Assembly (NCBI GenBank): GCA_022821985.1
Contig: JAJECP010000026.1
Span: 1-64,000 of the forward strand
Reading direction: 5' to 3'
DNA: 64,000 nucleotides
From: Acidimicrobiia bacterium
GTDB taxonomy: Bacteria; Actinomycetota; Acidimicrobiia; Acidimicrobiales; Poriferisodalaceae
Of this stretch, positions 8,259-16,142 are shown in pieces; the stretch's first letter is position 1, and the number at the start of each line of letters is the position of its first letter. Made by a program: the position numbers and the translations under genes. The notes beneath the pieces were generated by a model that saw nothing but the letters and a program-made list of their open reading frames with translations, was not told the origin of the DNA and ran no database searches.

Positions 8259-8371
8259 AGAGGCTGAGCCGGTAGGCGAAGCCGTGGCCCGAGCGGCCTG
8301 TGAGCGTAGCGAACAAGAGCGGGATACGACAGGTGCGACGACGAGAAGGTTCGCCTATCCGCGCAGCCTCT
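8259..8371. repeat. Long inverted repeat between convergent genes
   Basis: Arms 8259-8280 and 8350-8371 are reverse complementary except for a six-base internal mismatch block: AGAGGCTG plus TAGGCGAA on one side, TTCGCCTA plus CAGCCTCT on the other. The right arm touches the stop codon of the lipoprotein gene. It may act as a bidirectional terminator or be part of the dispersed repeat described at 8260-8322. Confidence 0.7.
8260..8322 (+). repeat. Dispersed intergenic repeat, copy 1
   Basis: Begins GAGGCTGAGCC, continues through GGCGAAGCCGTGGCCCGAGC and ends GCGAACAAGAGCGG. Related copies are at 28350-28400 (opposite strand, sharing both ends) and 45213-45251 (first 39 bases with about three differences). 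All three lie between genes. Confidence 0.75.
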
Positions 8372-9663
8372 CAGCTGCCGAGGCGATCCCGCAGCTCAGC
8401 CATGAGGTGGGTCACGTCGAGGACGAGCACTTGGCGCAACCCAAGCTCGTCGGCGGCGACATCGCTGCGGCCGTAGAGACGGAGGGTGCGCAGCGGTCCG
8501 CCACCGATCGGCTCAGAGATGTCCATGCCGATGCGAGGTACGCCGGGCAGCGTGTTGCGGTCGGGGTCGACCGGCTCGACCTGTCCTGCCAGGGCGACGA
8601 GCCGTTCCCGGCTCACATCGCCGGCAGCGACCGCCTGCTCCAGCAACAGGTGCAGGCGGAGCTGTGACAGCCATCCGGCCCGTACCCGGGGGTCTGCCAG
8701 CGGGCGGCCGTCGGGCAGAGTCGGCGACGCAGGCTGCGTGAGCGGCTCGGTTGCGGTGTCGGCGTGGAGCCGTGCCCAGTCGGCGGCGAACGCATCCATC
8801 ACGGCGGAGCGGCCGGTCTGCCAGGGCGGGGCGGGGTCAATGAGCAGCTCGACATGTCCGGGCAGTTCGATGCCGGCGGCCAGGGTGGAACGGCGGACGA
8901 CGGTCAGGTTCGGCGGGAGCCGTTCGAGCACGTGGATTGCGTCGGGCTCGGCCGCCTCGACGAGCACGTACCGGCACTGGCGGTCGCTGACCGCGTCGTT
9001 GACGTCGAACACGGACGCGTCCAGATCGAGCACCTCGATCTCGCCCACGTCGAGGTCGAGCATTGCCGGCACCGTCTCACGGGCAGCGCCTGCGGCATAT
9101 GCCGCTGCGGCGACCTGGCGGCCCAAGGGCGAACCATCGACGATGACGCACCAGGTGGCGCCAGGTCCGCTCGTGCGGAATCGGTCCAGCAAAGCCAGGG
9201 TGGTTAGCTCCACCGGCGCCGCTCTGGTGAGCACCCAGGCCAGGTCGTCGCCGGCCAGCGTGGCCACGGCCGGCACCACCGGCAACGGCAGCCCGGCCGT
9301 CACGTCGGCGGCGTCGATCGAGCTGCCTACGTAGGCCAGCGCTGCGACATCCCACTCACCGAGTGCGTCGGCATCGAGGTGCTTTACCGACAGCTCGACC
9401 GGGTAGAGCTCGGCGATGCCGCCTCGGGCATTGACCCCGGCCCAGTACGCCTCTACGCCGGCGAGCGCCGCACTCTCAGCCTCCGCAGCAACACCCGTCA
9501 GGTCAACCAGCACGCCCAGCGTGAACACTCCGGCGTCATAACCGTGGGCAGGCGCAAGCTGGGGCTGCACCGGCGGGCTGGCCTCGGGGGGCGATTCTGA
9601 GCAGCCTGCGGCGAGCAGCACCGCCGCGAGCAACGCTGCCGAGCGCACCGGCGCGACTCGCAT
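8371..9663 (-). CDS. Periplasmic-binding-protein-like lipoprotein (branched-chain amino acid type)
   Basis: A 430-residue secreted protein. MRVAPVRSAALLAAVLLAAG then C gives a signal peptide with lipobox LAAGC. The mature part starts with FTLGVLVDLTGVAAEAESAA and contains GVEAYWAGVNARGGIAELYP, typical of the Leu/Ile/Val-binding fold (ABC substrate-binding or receptor ligand region). No permease or ATPase genes accompany it, so the substrate and even a transport role are open. I place the start at ATG 9663 because the upstream 19 codons would precede the signal peptide. It lies 81 bases downstream of mreB on the same strand and may be the last gene of that operon. Confidence 0.78.
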   Translation of the reverse strand: MRVAPVRSAALLAAVLLAAGCSESPPEASPPVQPQLAPAHGYDAGVFTLGVLVDLTGVAAEAESAALAGVEAYWAGVNARGGIAELYPVELSVKHLDADALGEWDVAALAYVGSSIDAADVTAGLPLPVVPAVATLAGDDLAWVLTRAAPVELTTLALLDRFRTSGPGATWCVIVDGSPLGRQVAAAAYAAGAARETVPAMLDLDVGEIEVLDLDASVFDVNDAVSDRQCRYVLVEAAEPDAIHVLERLPPNLTVVRRSTLAAGIELPGHVELLIDPAPPWQTGRSAVMDAFAADWARLHADTATEPLTQPASPTLPDGRPLADPRVRAGWLSQLRLHLLLEQAVAAGDVSRERLVALAGQVEPVDPDRNTLPGVPRIGMDISEPIGGGPLRTLRLYGRSDVAADELGLRQVLVLDVTHLMAELRDRLGS

Positions 9664-9744
9664 CACACGCCCGAGTCCCTCCGCCTGCACCGCACGCCGG
9701 AATCCTGCGGCGTTCAGCATGTGCCGGAACCCGGCAGCCCGGGA

Positions 9745-10749
9745 CTAGCGGCCGGGGATCGTGTGCGAGGCGTGGAGCGACTCGAAGTTCTCGAGCGCCC
9801 GGCCAGCGCCCAGCACGACCGTCTCGAGCGGCGACTCCGAGCGCAGCACGGGCACACGTGCCTCGGATGCGATGCGCTGGTCGAGGCCCTGCAGCAGCGA
9901 GCCGCCGCCGACCATGAGGGCGCCGGTGTGGATGAGGTCTTGTGCCAGCTCGGGCGGTGCCTCGCCCAAGCATTCCAGGACGGCCTCCACGATGAGCTCG
10001 ACCGTGTCGGCCAGTGCGGAGCGCACCTCGGTGGGGGTGATGACGAAGGTGCGAGGCAGACCCGTCGACAGGTCACGGCCCTTCACCTCAGCGTCGAACT
10101 TGTCGTCGACCGGCCATGCCGAGCCAATGCTGATCTTCAGCTCCTCCGCCGTGCGCTCACCGATGGCGATGCCGTGCACGCGGCGGGAGTAGTTCATCAG
10201 CGCAGTGTCGAAGTCGAACGATCCCACACGGACCGCACGCAGCGATACCAGGCCGCCGAGCGACACCATGGCGATCTCGGCGGTGCCGCCGCCGACGTCG
10301 ATCACCAGCGAGCCGGTGGGCTCGTGGATCGGCAGGCCCGAGCCGATGGCTGCAGCGATCGGCTGCTCGATGAGCCGGACGTCCGACGACCCGGCCCGCC
10401 GCGCTGCCTCGATCACCGCCCGCCGTTCGACCGGCGTGATCAGCGACGGCACGCAGACGGCAACACGGGTGCGGCCGAAACGGCCGACGCCCACGCCCTG
10501 GAGGATGAGCCGGATCATGCGCTGAGTGATGTCGAAGTCGGTGATGGCGCCATTGCGCAGCGGCCGGGCAGCGATGATGTAGCTCGGCGTGCGCCCGATC
10601 ATCTGCCAGGCTTCGCGCCCCACCGACAGCACCTCGCCAGAGCGCTCGTTGAGCGCGATGACCGACGGCTCGTTGAACACGATGCCGCGCCCCCGCTCGT
10701 ACACCAGCGTGTTCGCGGTGCCGAGATCGATCGCCAGGTCACGAGCCAG
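9745..10749 (-). CDS. mreB: Rod shape-determining actin homologue MreB
   Basis: A bacterial actin that polymerises on the inner membrane face and guides peptidoglycan synthesis. The ATP-binding motifs are present: phosphate 1 DLAIDLGTANT, phosphate 2 VIDVGGGTAEIAMV and adenosine motif ALMVGGGSLLQGL. The reading frame has no ATG/GTG/TTG before the phosphate 1 motif and after the upstream in-frame stop near 10790; a CTG at 10747-10749 gives the normal MreB N-terminus (M)ARDLAID and follows AGGGG at suitable spacing, so I use that rare start. The resulting 334 residues match family length. It overlaps the preceding membrane protein gene by 11 bases. No mreC or mreD is adjacent. Confidence 0.88.
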   Translation of the reverse strand: MARDLAIDLGTANTLVYERGRGIVFNEPSVIALNERSGEVLSVGREAWQMIGRTPSYIIAARPLRNGAITDFDITQRMIRLILQGVGVGRFGRTRVAVCVPSLITPVERRAVIEAARRAGSSDVRLIEQPIAAAIGSGLPIHEPTGSLVIDVGGGTAEIAMVSLGGLVSLRAVRVGSFDFDTALMNYSRRVHGIAIGERTAEELKISIGSAWPVDDKFDAEVKGRDLSTGLPRTFVITPTEVRSALADTVELIVEAVLECLGEAPPELAQDLIHTGALMVGGGSLLQGLDQRIASEARVPVLRSESPLETVVLGAGRALENFESLHASHTIPGR

Positions 10750-11260
10750 GGTGACGCCCCTGGTTGGGCCTCTGATTGGCGGAGATCACGCGGTCGTGCC
10801 GTCGTTCGGCTTCGGGTGGGCGGGGTATCGCCCGGCGGGTCCTGCGCTCGCCTGCCGGCGGCGGGAGCTCTTCGAGGTCGGCGCTCAGGGGCGGCAGCAC
10901 CGGCACCGAGTAGTCGCGCTCGACCAGGCGGATGCTCGCCGGTGCTGGAGCAGGTCGCTTCCGGGCGGGATTGCGCGGCGCGGATTGCGCGGCAGGGGCA
11001 GCGGACTCGGCGGCAGCCTGGCCAGATGCTCGCTTGGCGGCTGGAGCGCCTCTCCGCCGACGCATCGCCCGAACGAGCCCCGGCGTGCCCGGCGACGGGT
11101 CATCGGTGGCAGGGGGGGCGATCGACTCGAGCTTGCGCCGGAACAGCCCTGTCTCGTCATCGGTCGCCTTCTGGTGCTTGATGCGAGCGCCGATGCCCAA
11201 GACGATCATCCCCAGCAACGGCACCACGATCGCGATCGCCAGGAACAGCAGCGGGCTCAT
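10739..11260 (-). CDS. Single-pass membrane protein with Ala/Pro/Arg-rich tail, mreB-coupled
   Basis: A 173-residue protein of no recognised family. One N-terminal transmembrane helix (residues 3-26, LLFLAIAIVVPLLGMIVLGI) is followed by a long low-complexity, basic Ala/Pro/Arg-rich cytoplasmic tail. Its start overlaps the moaE stop by four bases and its stop lies inside the mreB start region, so translation of the two is likely coupled. The location suggests a membrane partner for MreB, but nothing in the sequence proves this. Confidence 0.7.
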   Translation of the reverse strand: MSPLLFLAIAIVVPLLGMIVLGIGARIKHQKATDDETGLFRRKLESIAPPATDDPSPGTPGLVRAMRRRRGAPAAKRASGQAAAESAAPAAQSAPRNPARKRPAPAPASIRLVERDYSVPVLPPLSADLEELPPPAGERRTRRAIPRPPEAERRHDRVISANQRPNQGRHPGS

Positions 11261-11730
11261 GACCGGGGCACCTGTGCGATCGGCTGCGACTGCAGGCCCC
11301 AGTCGGTGCCGGCGTCGTGATGCTCCTGCTTCCAGATCGGCACCGTGGCCTTCAACGTATCGATGCCGAAGCGGGCAGCTTCGAATGCTTCACCCCGGTG
11401 CGGCGCCGAGGCGGCCACCACCACCGAACTCTCGGTCAGGCCCAGCATGCCCACCCGGTGCAGCAGCGCCACCTTGCGCACGCTCGGCCACCGCCGGCGC
11501 AACTCGGCGGCAATCTCGGCGAAGCGAGGCGCCACCTCAGACTCGTATGCCTCGTACACCAGCCGGGTCACGCCCGTGCGGTGCTCGGCATGATCCCGCA
11601 CCGTGCCGGAGAACAGCACGACCGCTCCCGCCGCCGGATCAAGCGCCCATTCATAGATGGCGGCGATCGGCAGCTCGTCGTGAGTCAGCTCCACCCACGT
11701 GTCGGCCGGGCTCGCATCGGGCTGCATCAT
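11257..11730 (-). CDS. moaE: Molybdopterin synthase catalytic subunit MoaE
   Basis: A 157-residue MoaE: it combines with thiocarboxylated MoaD to put the dithiolene sulfurs into precursor Z and so makes molybdopterin. The signature blocks AGAVVLFSGTVRDHAEHR, YEAYESEVAPRF, HRVGMLGLTESSVVVAASAP, and the catalytic lysine region LKATVPIWKQE are all present. No other moa genes are nearby; instead it is locked by ATGA overlaps between an epimerase gene and the mreB pair. A molybdenum-type Fe-S fusion protein is encoded at 35863-37521. Confidence 0.93.
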   Translation of the reverse strand: MMQPDASPADTWVELTHDELPIAAIYEWALDPAAGAVVLFSGTVRDHAEHRTGVTRLVYEAYESEVAPRFAEIAAELRRRWPSVRKVALLHRVGMLGLTESSVVVAASAPHRGEAFEAARFGIDTLKATVPIWKQEHHDAGTDWGLQSQPIAQVPRS

Positions 11731-12674
11731 CGCAAAGCGTAGGAGCGCCGGAGCCAGGCCGCGGCAGCCCAGCCGCCTGCCGCCACCGCGGCCCCCGCGC
11801 CGACCAGCGTGGCGTACTGGCGCTGGCGGGCATTGAGGTCGTCCCAGGGCATCCCGACGTCGGCGATCACGAACGCCTGGGCGCTGCTGTAGCGGGGCTC
11901 CCAGCCCTCAGCCCGGAGCCGGTCGTTGGCCACTACCCAGCTGTAGCGGGTGTACGGGAGCAGCCCTTCGGGCGCAGCGTGGCCCACCCGCCGGGCCACG
12001 TAACGGTCGAGCCGCTTGGGCAGCGGCATCGGCAGCCGGATCTTGGGGCGGGCCCCCAGCAGCGCCCGCAGCTCGCCCGGCGACAGCCAGCCGTCGGGAG
12101 CCACGTTGAACACGCCCGACAGCCGGCGCTGCGTGGCCAGCACCACCGCGGAGGCCAGATCGTCGAGGTGCAGGAACTGCACCGGCGGGTCGTCGCTGCC
12201 TGTGCGGATCGGGGCCGCGGCCAGCATCGCCTCGCCGATCGGGCCGCCCAGGCCGCTCGACACCACCGGCGCCGGCCGCAGGATCGCGGCGGAGCGATCG
12301 CCCTGATCGCACCACTCCAGCACCATCCGCTCGGCGTCGGCATGATGCACGGCCCACGACGCCTCCAGATTGGGGCGCACGGGCAGATCCTCGGAGATCG
12401 GCGTGGGGTGGTTGGGCCAGGCCCCGTACACGCTGGCGCTCGACACCATCGTCAGATGCCGCACGCCGTCGGCCGCCGCCAGCACCCGCCGCACACGGTC
12501 GGAGGTCACCTCCCGGGTGAGCCGCAGATGCACGAGCGTCTCGGCGCCGCCCAGGTCGTGCTGACTGTCGGCATCGGCGGCGTCGACGTCGAGCACGTCG
12601 AACGACTGGGCCAGCCACTGCAGCACCCGGGCGCCGATCACGCCGCCCGTACCCGACACGGCAATCCGGCTCAT
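11727..12674 (-). CDS. NAD-dependent epimerase/dehydratase family protein
   Basis: A 315-residue extended short-chain dehydrogenase. MSRIAVSGTGGVIGARVL carries the nucleotide-binding glycine motif GxxGxxG, and SSASVYGAW supplies the Ser/Tyr part of the active site, but the usual YxxxK is not clear (segment WAVHHADAERMV replaces it), so catalytic activity is uncertain. The protein ends with a hydrophobic segment (VGAGAAVAAGGWAAAAWL) that may anchor it to the membrane. First gene of the epimerase-moaE-membrane protein-mreB operon, with a four-base overlap to moaE. The start at ATG 12674 is chosen over 12692 as it directly precedes the Rossmann motif. Confidence 0.78.
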   Translation of the reverse strand: MSRIAVSGTGGVIGARVLQWLAQSFDVLDVDAADADSQHDLGGAETLVHLRLTREVTSDRVRRVLAAADGVRHLTMVSSASVYGAWPNHPTPISEDLPVRPNLEASWAVHHADAERMVLEWCDQGDRSAAILRPAPVVSSGLGGPIGEAMLAAAPIRTGSDDPPVQFLHLDDLASAVVLATQRRLSGVFNVAPDGWLSPGELRALLGARPKIRLPMPLPKRLDRYVARRVGHAAPEGLLPYTRYSWVVANDRLRAEGWEPRYSSAQAFVIADVGMPWDDLNARQRQYATLVGAGAAVAAGGWAAAAWLRRSYALR

Positions 12675-12771
12675 ATCCCTACCATGCCTCACTCATGACC
12701 CTGCCCCCGGTCACTGCGCCCGACAGCAGCGGCAGTCGATCGCAGCACACAGCGGCAGGGGCGCTGTTCCG

Positions 12772-13944
12772 GTGCACCGTGACCCGTCGTACGATGCCGT
12801 TGTGGCCGACGATGACGACAACCCGTTCTCGGGCATCCCGTTCCTCGGCGACGTCGCATCCATCTTCGGGGGCAACGACGAACAGCTCTGGGAAGGCGCC
12901 CGCCAGGCCGCCAACCAGCTCGCCACCGGCGGCAAGCTCGAGCACAACGTCGACCCCGTCGAGCGGCACCGCCTCAGCGAGATCAGCCGGGTGGCTGAGC
13001 TGCACGTGGCACATGTCACCGGCCTGCAGGTCGCACCGCAGCTCGAGCCGGTCACCCGCTCGGGCTGGGCCACCAGCGCGCTCGAGACCATCCGCCCGCT
13101 CATGGACCGGCTGTCGGAACGCCTGAAGCAACCTGACCCAGCGAGCAGCACGGCGCACGACCCCTTCGCCGGCCTGCTCGCCATGATGAGCCCCATGACC
13201 GTGGCGATGACCGCCGGCATGATGGCCGGCCACCTCGCCACCAACGCGTTCGGCAATTCGGACCTCATGATCCCCATGCCCCGCGTGCTCATCGTGACCG
13301 CCAACATCGCCGAGTTCGCCAACGAGTGGAGCCTCGACGTCGACGACGTGATGCTGTGGGTGGCCATCCGGGAGCACACCATGCACGCCGTGCTGGCCGA
13401 GCCCGGCATCCGGGAACAGCTCGACCGGCTGCTGGTCGAACATGTCGACGGCTTCCGCCGCGGCGACCCCATGGACTTCGGCGAGCTGGAGCTGCCGTCG
13501 CTCGACGATGCCAGCGACCCGCAGCAGCTCCAGGCGCAGTTCGGCGAGCAGCTCCAGCGCATCTTCGGCAATCCCGAAATGCTGCTCGGCGTGACCCGCG
13601 ACGAGCACCAGAGCATCAGCCAGCTCGAAACGCTGATCTGTGTGCTCACCGCCTACGTCGACGACGTGGTCGCGCAGGCGGGTCCCCGGCTCATCGGCGG
13701 GTTCGGTGCGCTCAGCGAGGCCGTCCGCCGCCGCGCCCTCACGGGCGCCGACTATGCCGACCGGCTGCTCGGAGTGCGGCTGACCGCCGAGGCACGCGAA
13801 CGGGGAGACAGCTTCGTCGCCGGCGTGATCGAGCGAGCCGGCCGCGAGGGGCTGGCCCGCCTCTTCGAGCCCGGCGGGCTCCCCACGCCGAACGAGCTCG
13901 TCGCACCAGGCCTCTGGCTGGCCCGCCTCGACCTGCCCCTCTAG
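12772..13944 (+). CDS. DUF2342 zinc-dependent metalloprotease-like protein
   Basis: A 390-residue protein of the actinobacterial DUF2342 (putative hydrolase, TIGR03624-like) family, recognised by the NPFSGIPFLGDV-type start, helical central region and the VLIVTANIAEFANEW block. The segment expected to hold the metal site reads WVAIREHTMHAVL; the first His of a canonical HExxH is Arg, similar to what I recall for one of the two subfamilies, so enzymatic activity should not be assumed. Function in cells is not known. GTG at 12772 is used; a GTG at 12802 is as likely. It diverges from the epimerase operon with about 100 bases between. Confidence 0.72.
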   Translation: MHRDPSYDAVVADDDDNPFSGIPFLGDVASIFGGNDEQLWEGARQAANQLATGGKLEHNVDPVERHRLSEISRVAELHVAHVTGLQVAPQLEPVTRSGWATSALETIRPLMDRLSERLKQPDPASSTAHDPFAGLLAMMSPMTVAMTAGMMAGHLATNAFGNSDLMIPMPRVLIVTANIAEFANEWSLDVDDVMLWVAIREHTMHAVLAEPGIREQLDRLLVEHVDGFRRGDPMDFGELELPSLDDASDPQQLQAQFGEQLQRIFGNPEMLLGVTRDEHQSISQLETLICVLTAYVDDVVAQAGPRLIGGFGALSEAVRRRALTGADYADRLLGVRLTAEARERGDSFVAGVIERAGREGLARLFEPGGLPTPNELVAPGLWLARLDLPL

Positions 13945-13988
13945 CAAGCGTCAGCCGGCAGGCACAGCTGCGATGGCTGCGGGCGCAC

Positions 13989-15335
13989 CTATGCAGGCGG
14001 TTCCGGTCTGTTGCGGCGGATGCGGGTGCGGACCCGGGTGGCGATGATCTCCGACGGCGGACGCCGGCCCCGCGCCAGCGCCCACAGCCCGCCCGCATAC
14101 AGCACCACCGCAACCAGGCCGGCAATGCCCAGCAGCATCACCCCGGCCCGCAGCGGCAGGATGCCGCTGGGCGCCGCCACCGGCACCAGCCCGCCGATCA
14201 CCCACATGAGCTGGAAGCGGGTCTCGAAGCGGGCGAAGGTGCGCCCGCGGTCGGCGGGCACCTCGTCGCGCTGCACGATCGCGTCGAAGCACAGCTTCCC
14301 CAGCGCGGACATGAGGCCGATCACCATGGCCAGCACCAGCACCGAGAAGCGGTCGGGCGCAGTCACCACGTAGAACGACACCGCAGCCGCCAGCACCAGC
14401 GTGCTGGCCAGCAGCACCTCCTCGCGCACACGGCGCCTCAGCCACGGCGCACCCACGGCACCGATGAGCTGGCCGACCGCGCTGGCAGTGAACATGAAGC
14501 CGAACCACCACGGCGCTGCGTCGTCGGTGCGCAGCCAGAACGCGATGAGGAACAGCGTGAAGCCGGTCATGGCCCGCACGACGCCCATGGCCGAGCCCGC
14601 CAGCAGCATCCCGCCCCGCCGCCGTGTGGCTGCGGCGGGCGCCGGTCTTATGTCGTCGGGGGGATCGACCCATGGACCGGTGTAGTTGTCTGAGGGTCGG
14701 CGCCAGCGTTGAGGCGGCGGACTCGGCGGCTCCGGTGCTGGACTTGCAGGCGGCGCGTCGTCCAAGGTCCGCGGCCGCACGGCAAAACGGGGCAGCCGCC
14801 GTGCCGGGAACGTCATCAGCACGAACACCACCGCCGCCAGCACGAGCACCCAGCGCGACGACGCCAGGCTCAGCAGCACACCGGGCCCCGCAGCCAGCGC
14901 ACCCCCCAGCCCGCTCAGCAGCATCAGCTTCGAATTGGCCTCGACCAGGTCGCGCTCCTCGCGCACCAGCCCCGGCACCACCGCGCTCTTGGCCACGTGG
15001 TACGTCTTGCCCGCCACCAACGCGCCGAACGCCTCGGGGAACAGCAGCAGCGAATCGAGATGGCGCACCATCAGCAGCGCCAGCACCGCCCGGGCAATGC
15101 CGGCGCCGATGATCATCCCCCGCCGCCCGCCACGGCTTCGGTCGATCAGCGGCCCGATCAGCGGCCCCACCACCGCAAACGGCGCCATCGTCACCAACAG
15201 GTACAGCGCCACCCTGGGCCGGGCAGCCGCCGGATCGAGGTTGAAGAACAGCGACCCGGCCAGCGCGATCGCAATCAGCGCATCACCGGCAGCAGACAGC
15301 AGATGCGTGCGGGCGAGCCACGTGAACGGCTGCAT
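13989..15335 (-). CDS. MFS-type membrane transporter
   Basis: A 448-residue protein with about twelve hydrophobic segments in two halves, split by a hydrophilic Pro-rich loop of some 70 residues (around residues 190-245). The first half has the MFS loop motif GPLIDRSRGGRRGMIIG. The pattern resembles MFS exporters with unknown substrates common next to DUF2342 genes in Actinobacteria. No substrate can be predicted. It is convergent with the DUF2342 gene and separated by about 100 bases from regX3 upstream on the same strand. Confidence 0.8.
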   Translation of the reverse strand: MQPFTWLARTHLLSAAGDALIAIALAGSLFFNLDPAAARPRVALYLLVTMAPFAVVGPLIGPLIDRSRGGRRGMIIGAGIARAVLALLMVRHLDSLLLFPEAFGALVAGKTYHVAKSAVVPGLVREERDLVEANSKLMLLSGLGGALAAGPGVLLSLASSRWVLVLAAVVFVLMTFPARRLPRFAVRPRTLDDAPPASPAPEPPSPPPQRWRRPSDNYTGPWVDPPDDIRPAPAAATRRRGGMLLAGSAMGVVRAMTGFTLFLIAFWLRTDDAAPWWFGFMFTASAVGQLIGAVGAPWLRRRVREEVLLASTLVLAAAVSFYVVTAPDRFSVLVLAMVIGLMSALGKLCFDAIVQRDEVPADRGRTFARFETRFQLMWVIGGLVPVAAPSGILPLRAGVMLLGIAGLVAVVLYAGGLWALARGRRPPSEIIATRVRTRIRRNRPEPPA

Positions 15336-15434
15336 CAGCCGCTGCGCCAGGTCATCAGCACCATTGTGCGCCCTCGCTGTGACAAGCGGGCTGTGCGTCG
15401 TTCAGCATGCAGCGCCGGTCGGCTGCATACGGGG

Positions 15435-16142
15435 TCAAGCAGCAGGCGGCGCCGCCCGCTCGTAGCGGTAGCCCAGGCCACGAATGGTGGTGATCCGCTG
15501 CGGGTTCGACGGATCGTCCTCGATCTTGGCCCGCAGCCGCTTGACGTGAACGTCGATCGTCTTGGTGTCGCCCACGTAGTTGTACTCCCACACGTTCTGC
15601 ATGAGGCTGTCACGGGTCACCACCCGCCCGGCATGGGCCAGCAGGTATGCCAGCAGCTCGAACTCCTTCAGCGCCAGGGTGACCAGCTCGCCGCGCACCC
15701 GCAGCTCGTGCCGGTCGATGTCGAGCTCCAGATCGCCCTCGACCAGGCACGCAGCGTCGGACTGCGCCGGCGGCGGCTGGCCCGACGCACGCCGCAGCAC
15801 CGCCCGCATGCGGGCCACCAGCTCGCGCATCCGGTACGGCTTGGCCACGTAGTCGTCGGCCCCCACCTCCAAGCCCACCACGGCGTCGATCTCCTCGGCC
15901 CGGGCGGTCACCATGATGAGCGGCACCCGCGACTGCTTGCGAATCTCCCGGCAGACATCGAGCCCGGACATGCCGGGCAGCATCACGTCGAGCAGCACCA
16001 GATCGGGCTCGGCCTCGCTGATCTCGGCCAGCGCCGCCCGGCCGTCTGCCGCCGTGCGCACCTCGAAGCCCTCGCGCCGCAGGCCCACCGAGAGCGCCTC
16101 GGTGAACGACGGCTCGTCGTCTACCACCAGTACCGATGTCAT
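15435..16142 (-). CDS. regX3: Phosphate response regulator RegX3/PhoB type
   Basis: A 235-residue OmpR-family regulator. The receiver domain has the acidic pair (VVDDE), phospho-acceptor Asp in LVLLDVMLPGMSG, Thr in MVTARAE and Lys in VAKPYRMREL. The C-terminal winged helix includes LKEFELLAYLLAHAGRVVTR and the DNA-recognition/wing segment VDVHVKRLRAKIEDDPS-like pattern. It is last in the pstSCAB-phoU-senX3-regX3 run and its ATG overlaps the kinase stop by four bases. On this basis it should bind the PHO box upstream of pstS and activate the operon when phosphate is scarce. Confidence 0.93.
   Translation of the reverse strand: MTSVLVVDDEPSFTEALSVGLRREGFEVRTAADGRAALAEISEAEPDLVLLDVMLPGMSGLDVCREIRKQSRVPLIMVTARAEEIDAVVGLEVGADDYVAKPYRMRELVARMRAVLRRASGQPPPAQSDAACLVEGDLELDIDRHELRVRGELVTLALKEFELLAYLLAHAGRVVTRDSLMQNVWEYNYVGDTKTIDVHVKRLRAKIEDDPSNPQRITTIRGLGYRYERAAPPAA

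Noticed and set aside
12772-13944. Active HExxH metalloprotease
   Set aside because: The His-Glu-x-x-His pattern is not present (REHTMH), so I kept only the family name and not an activity.
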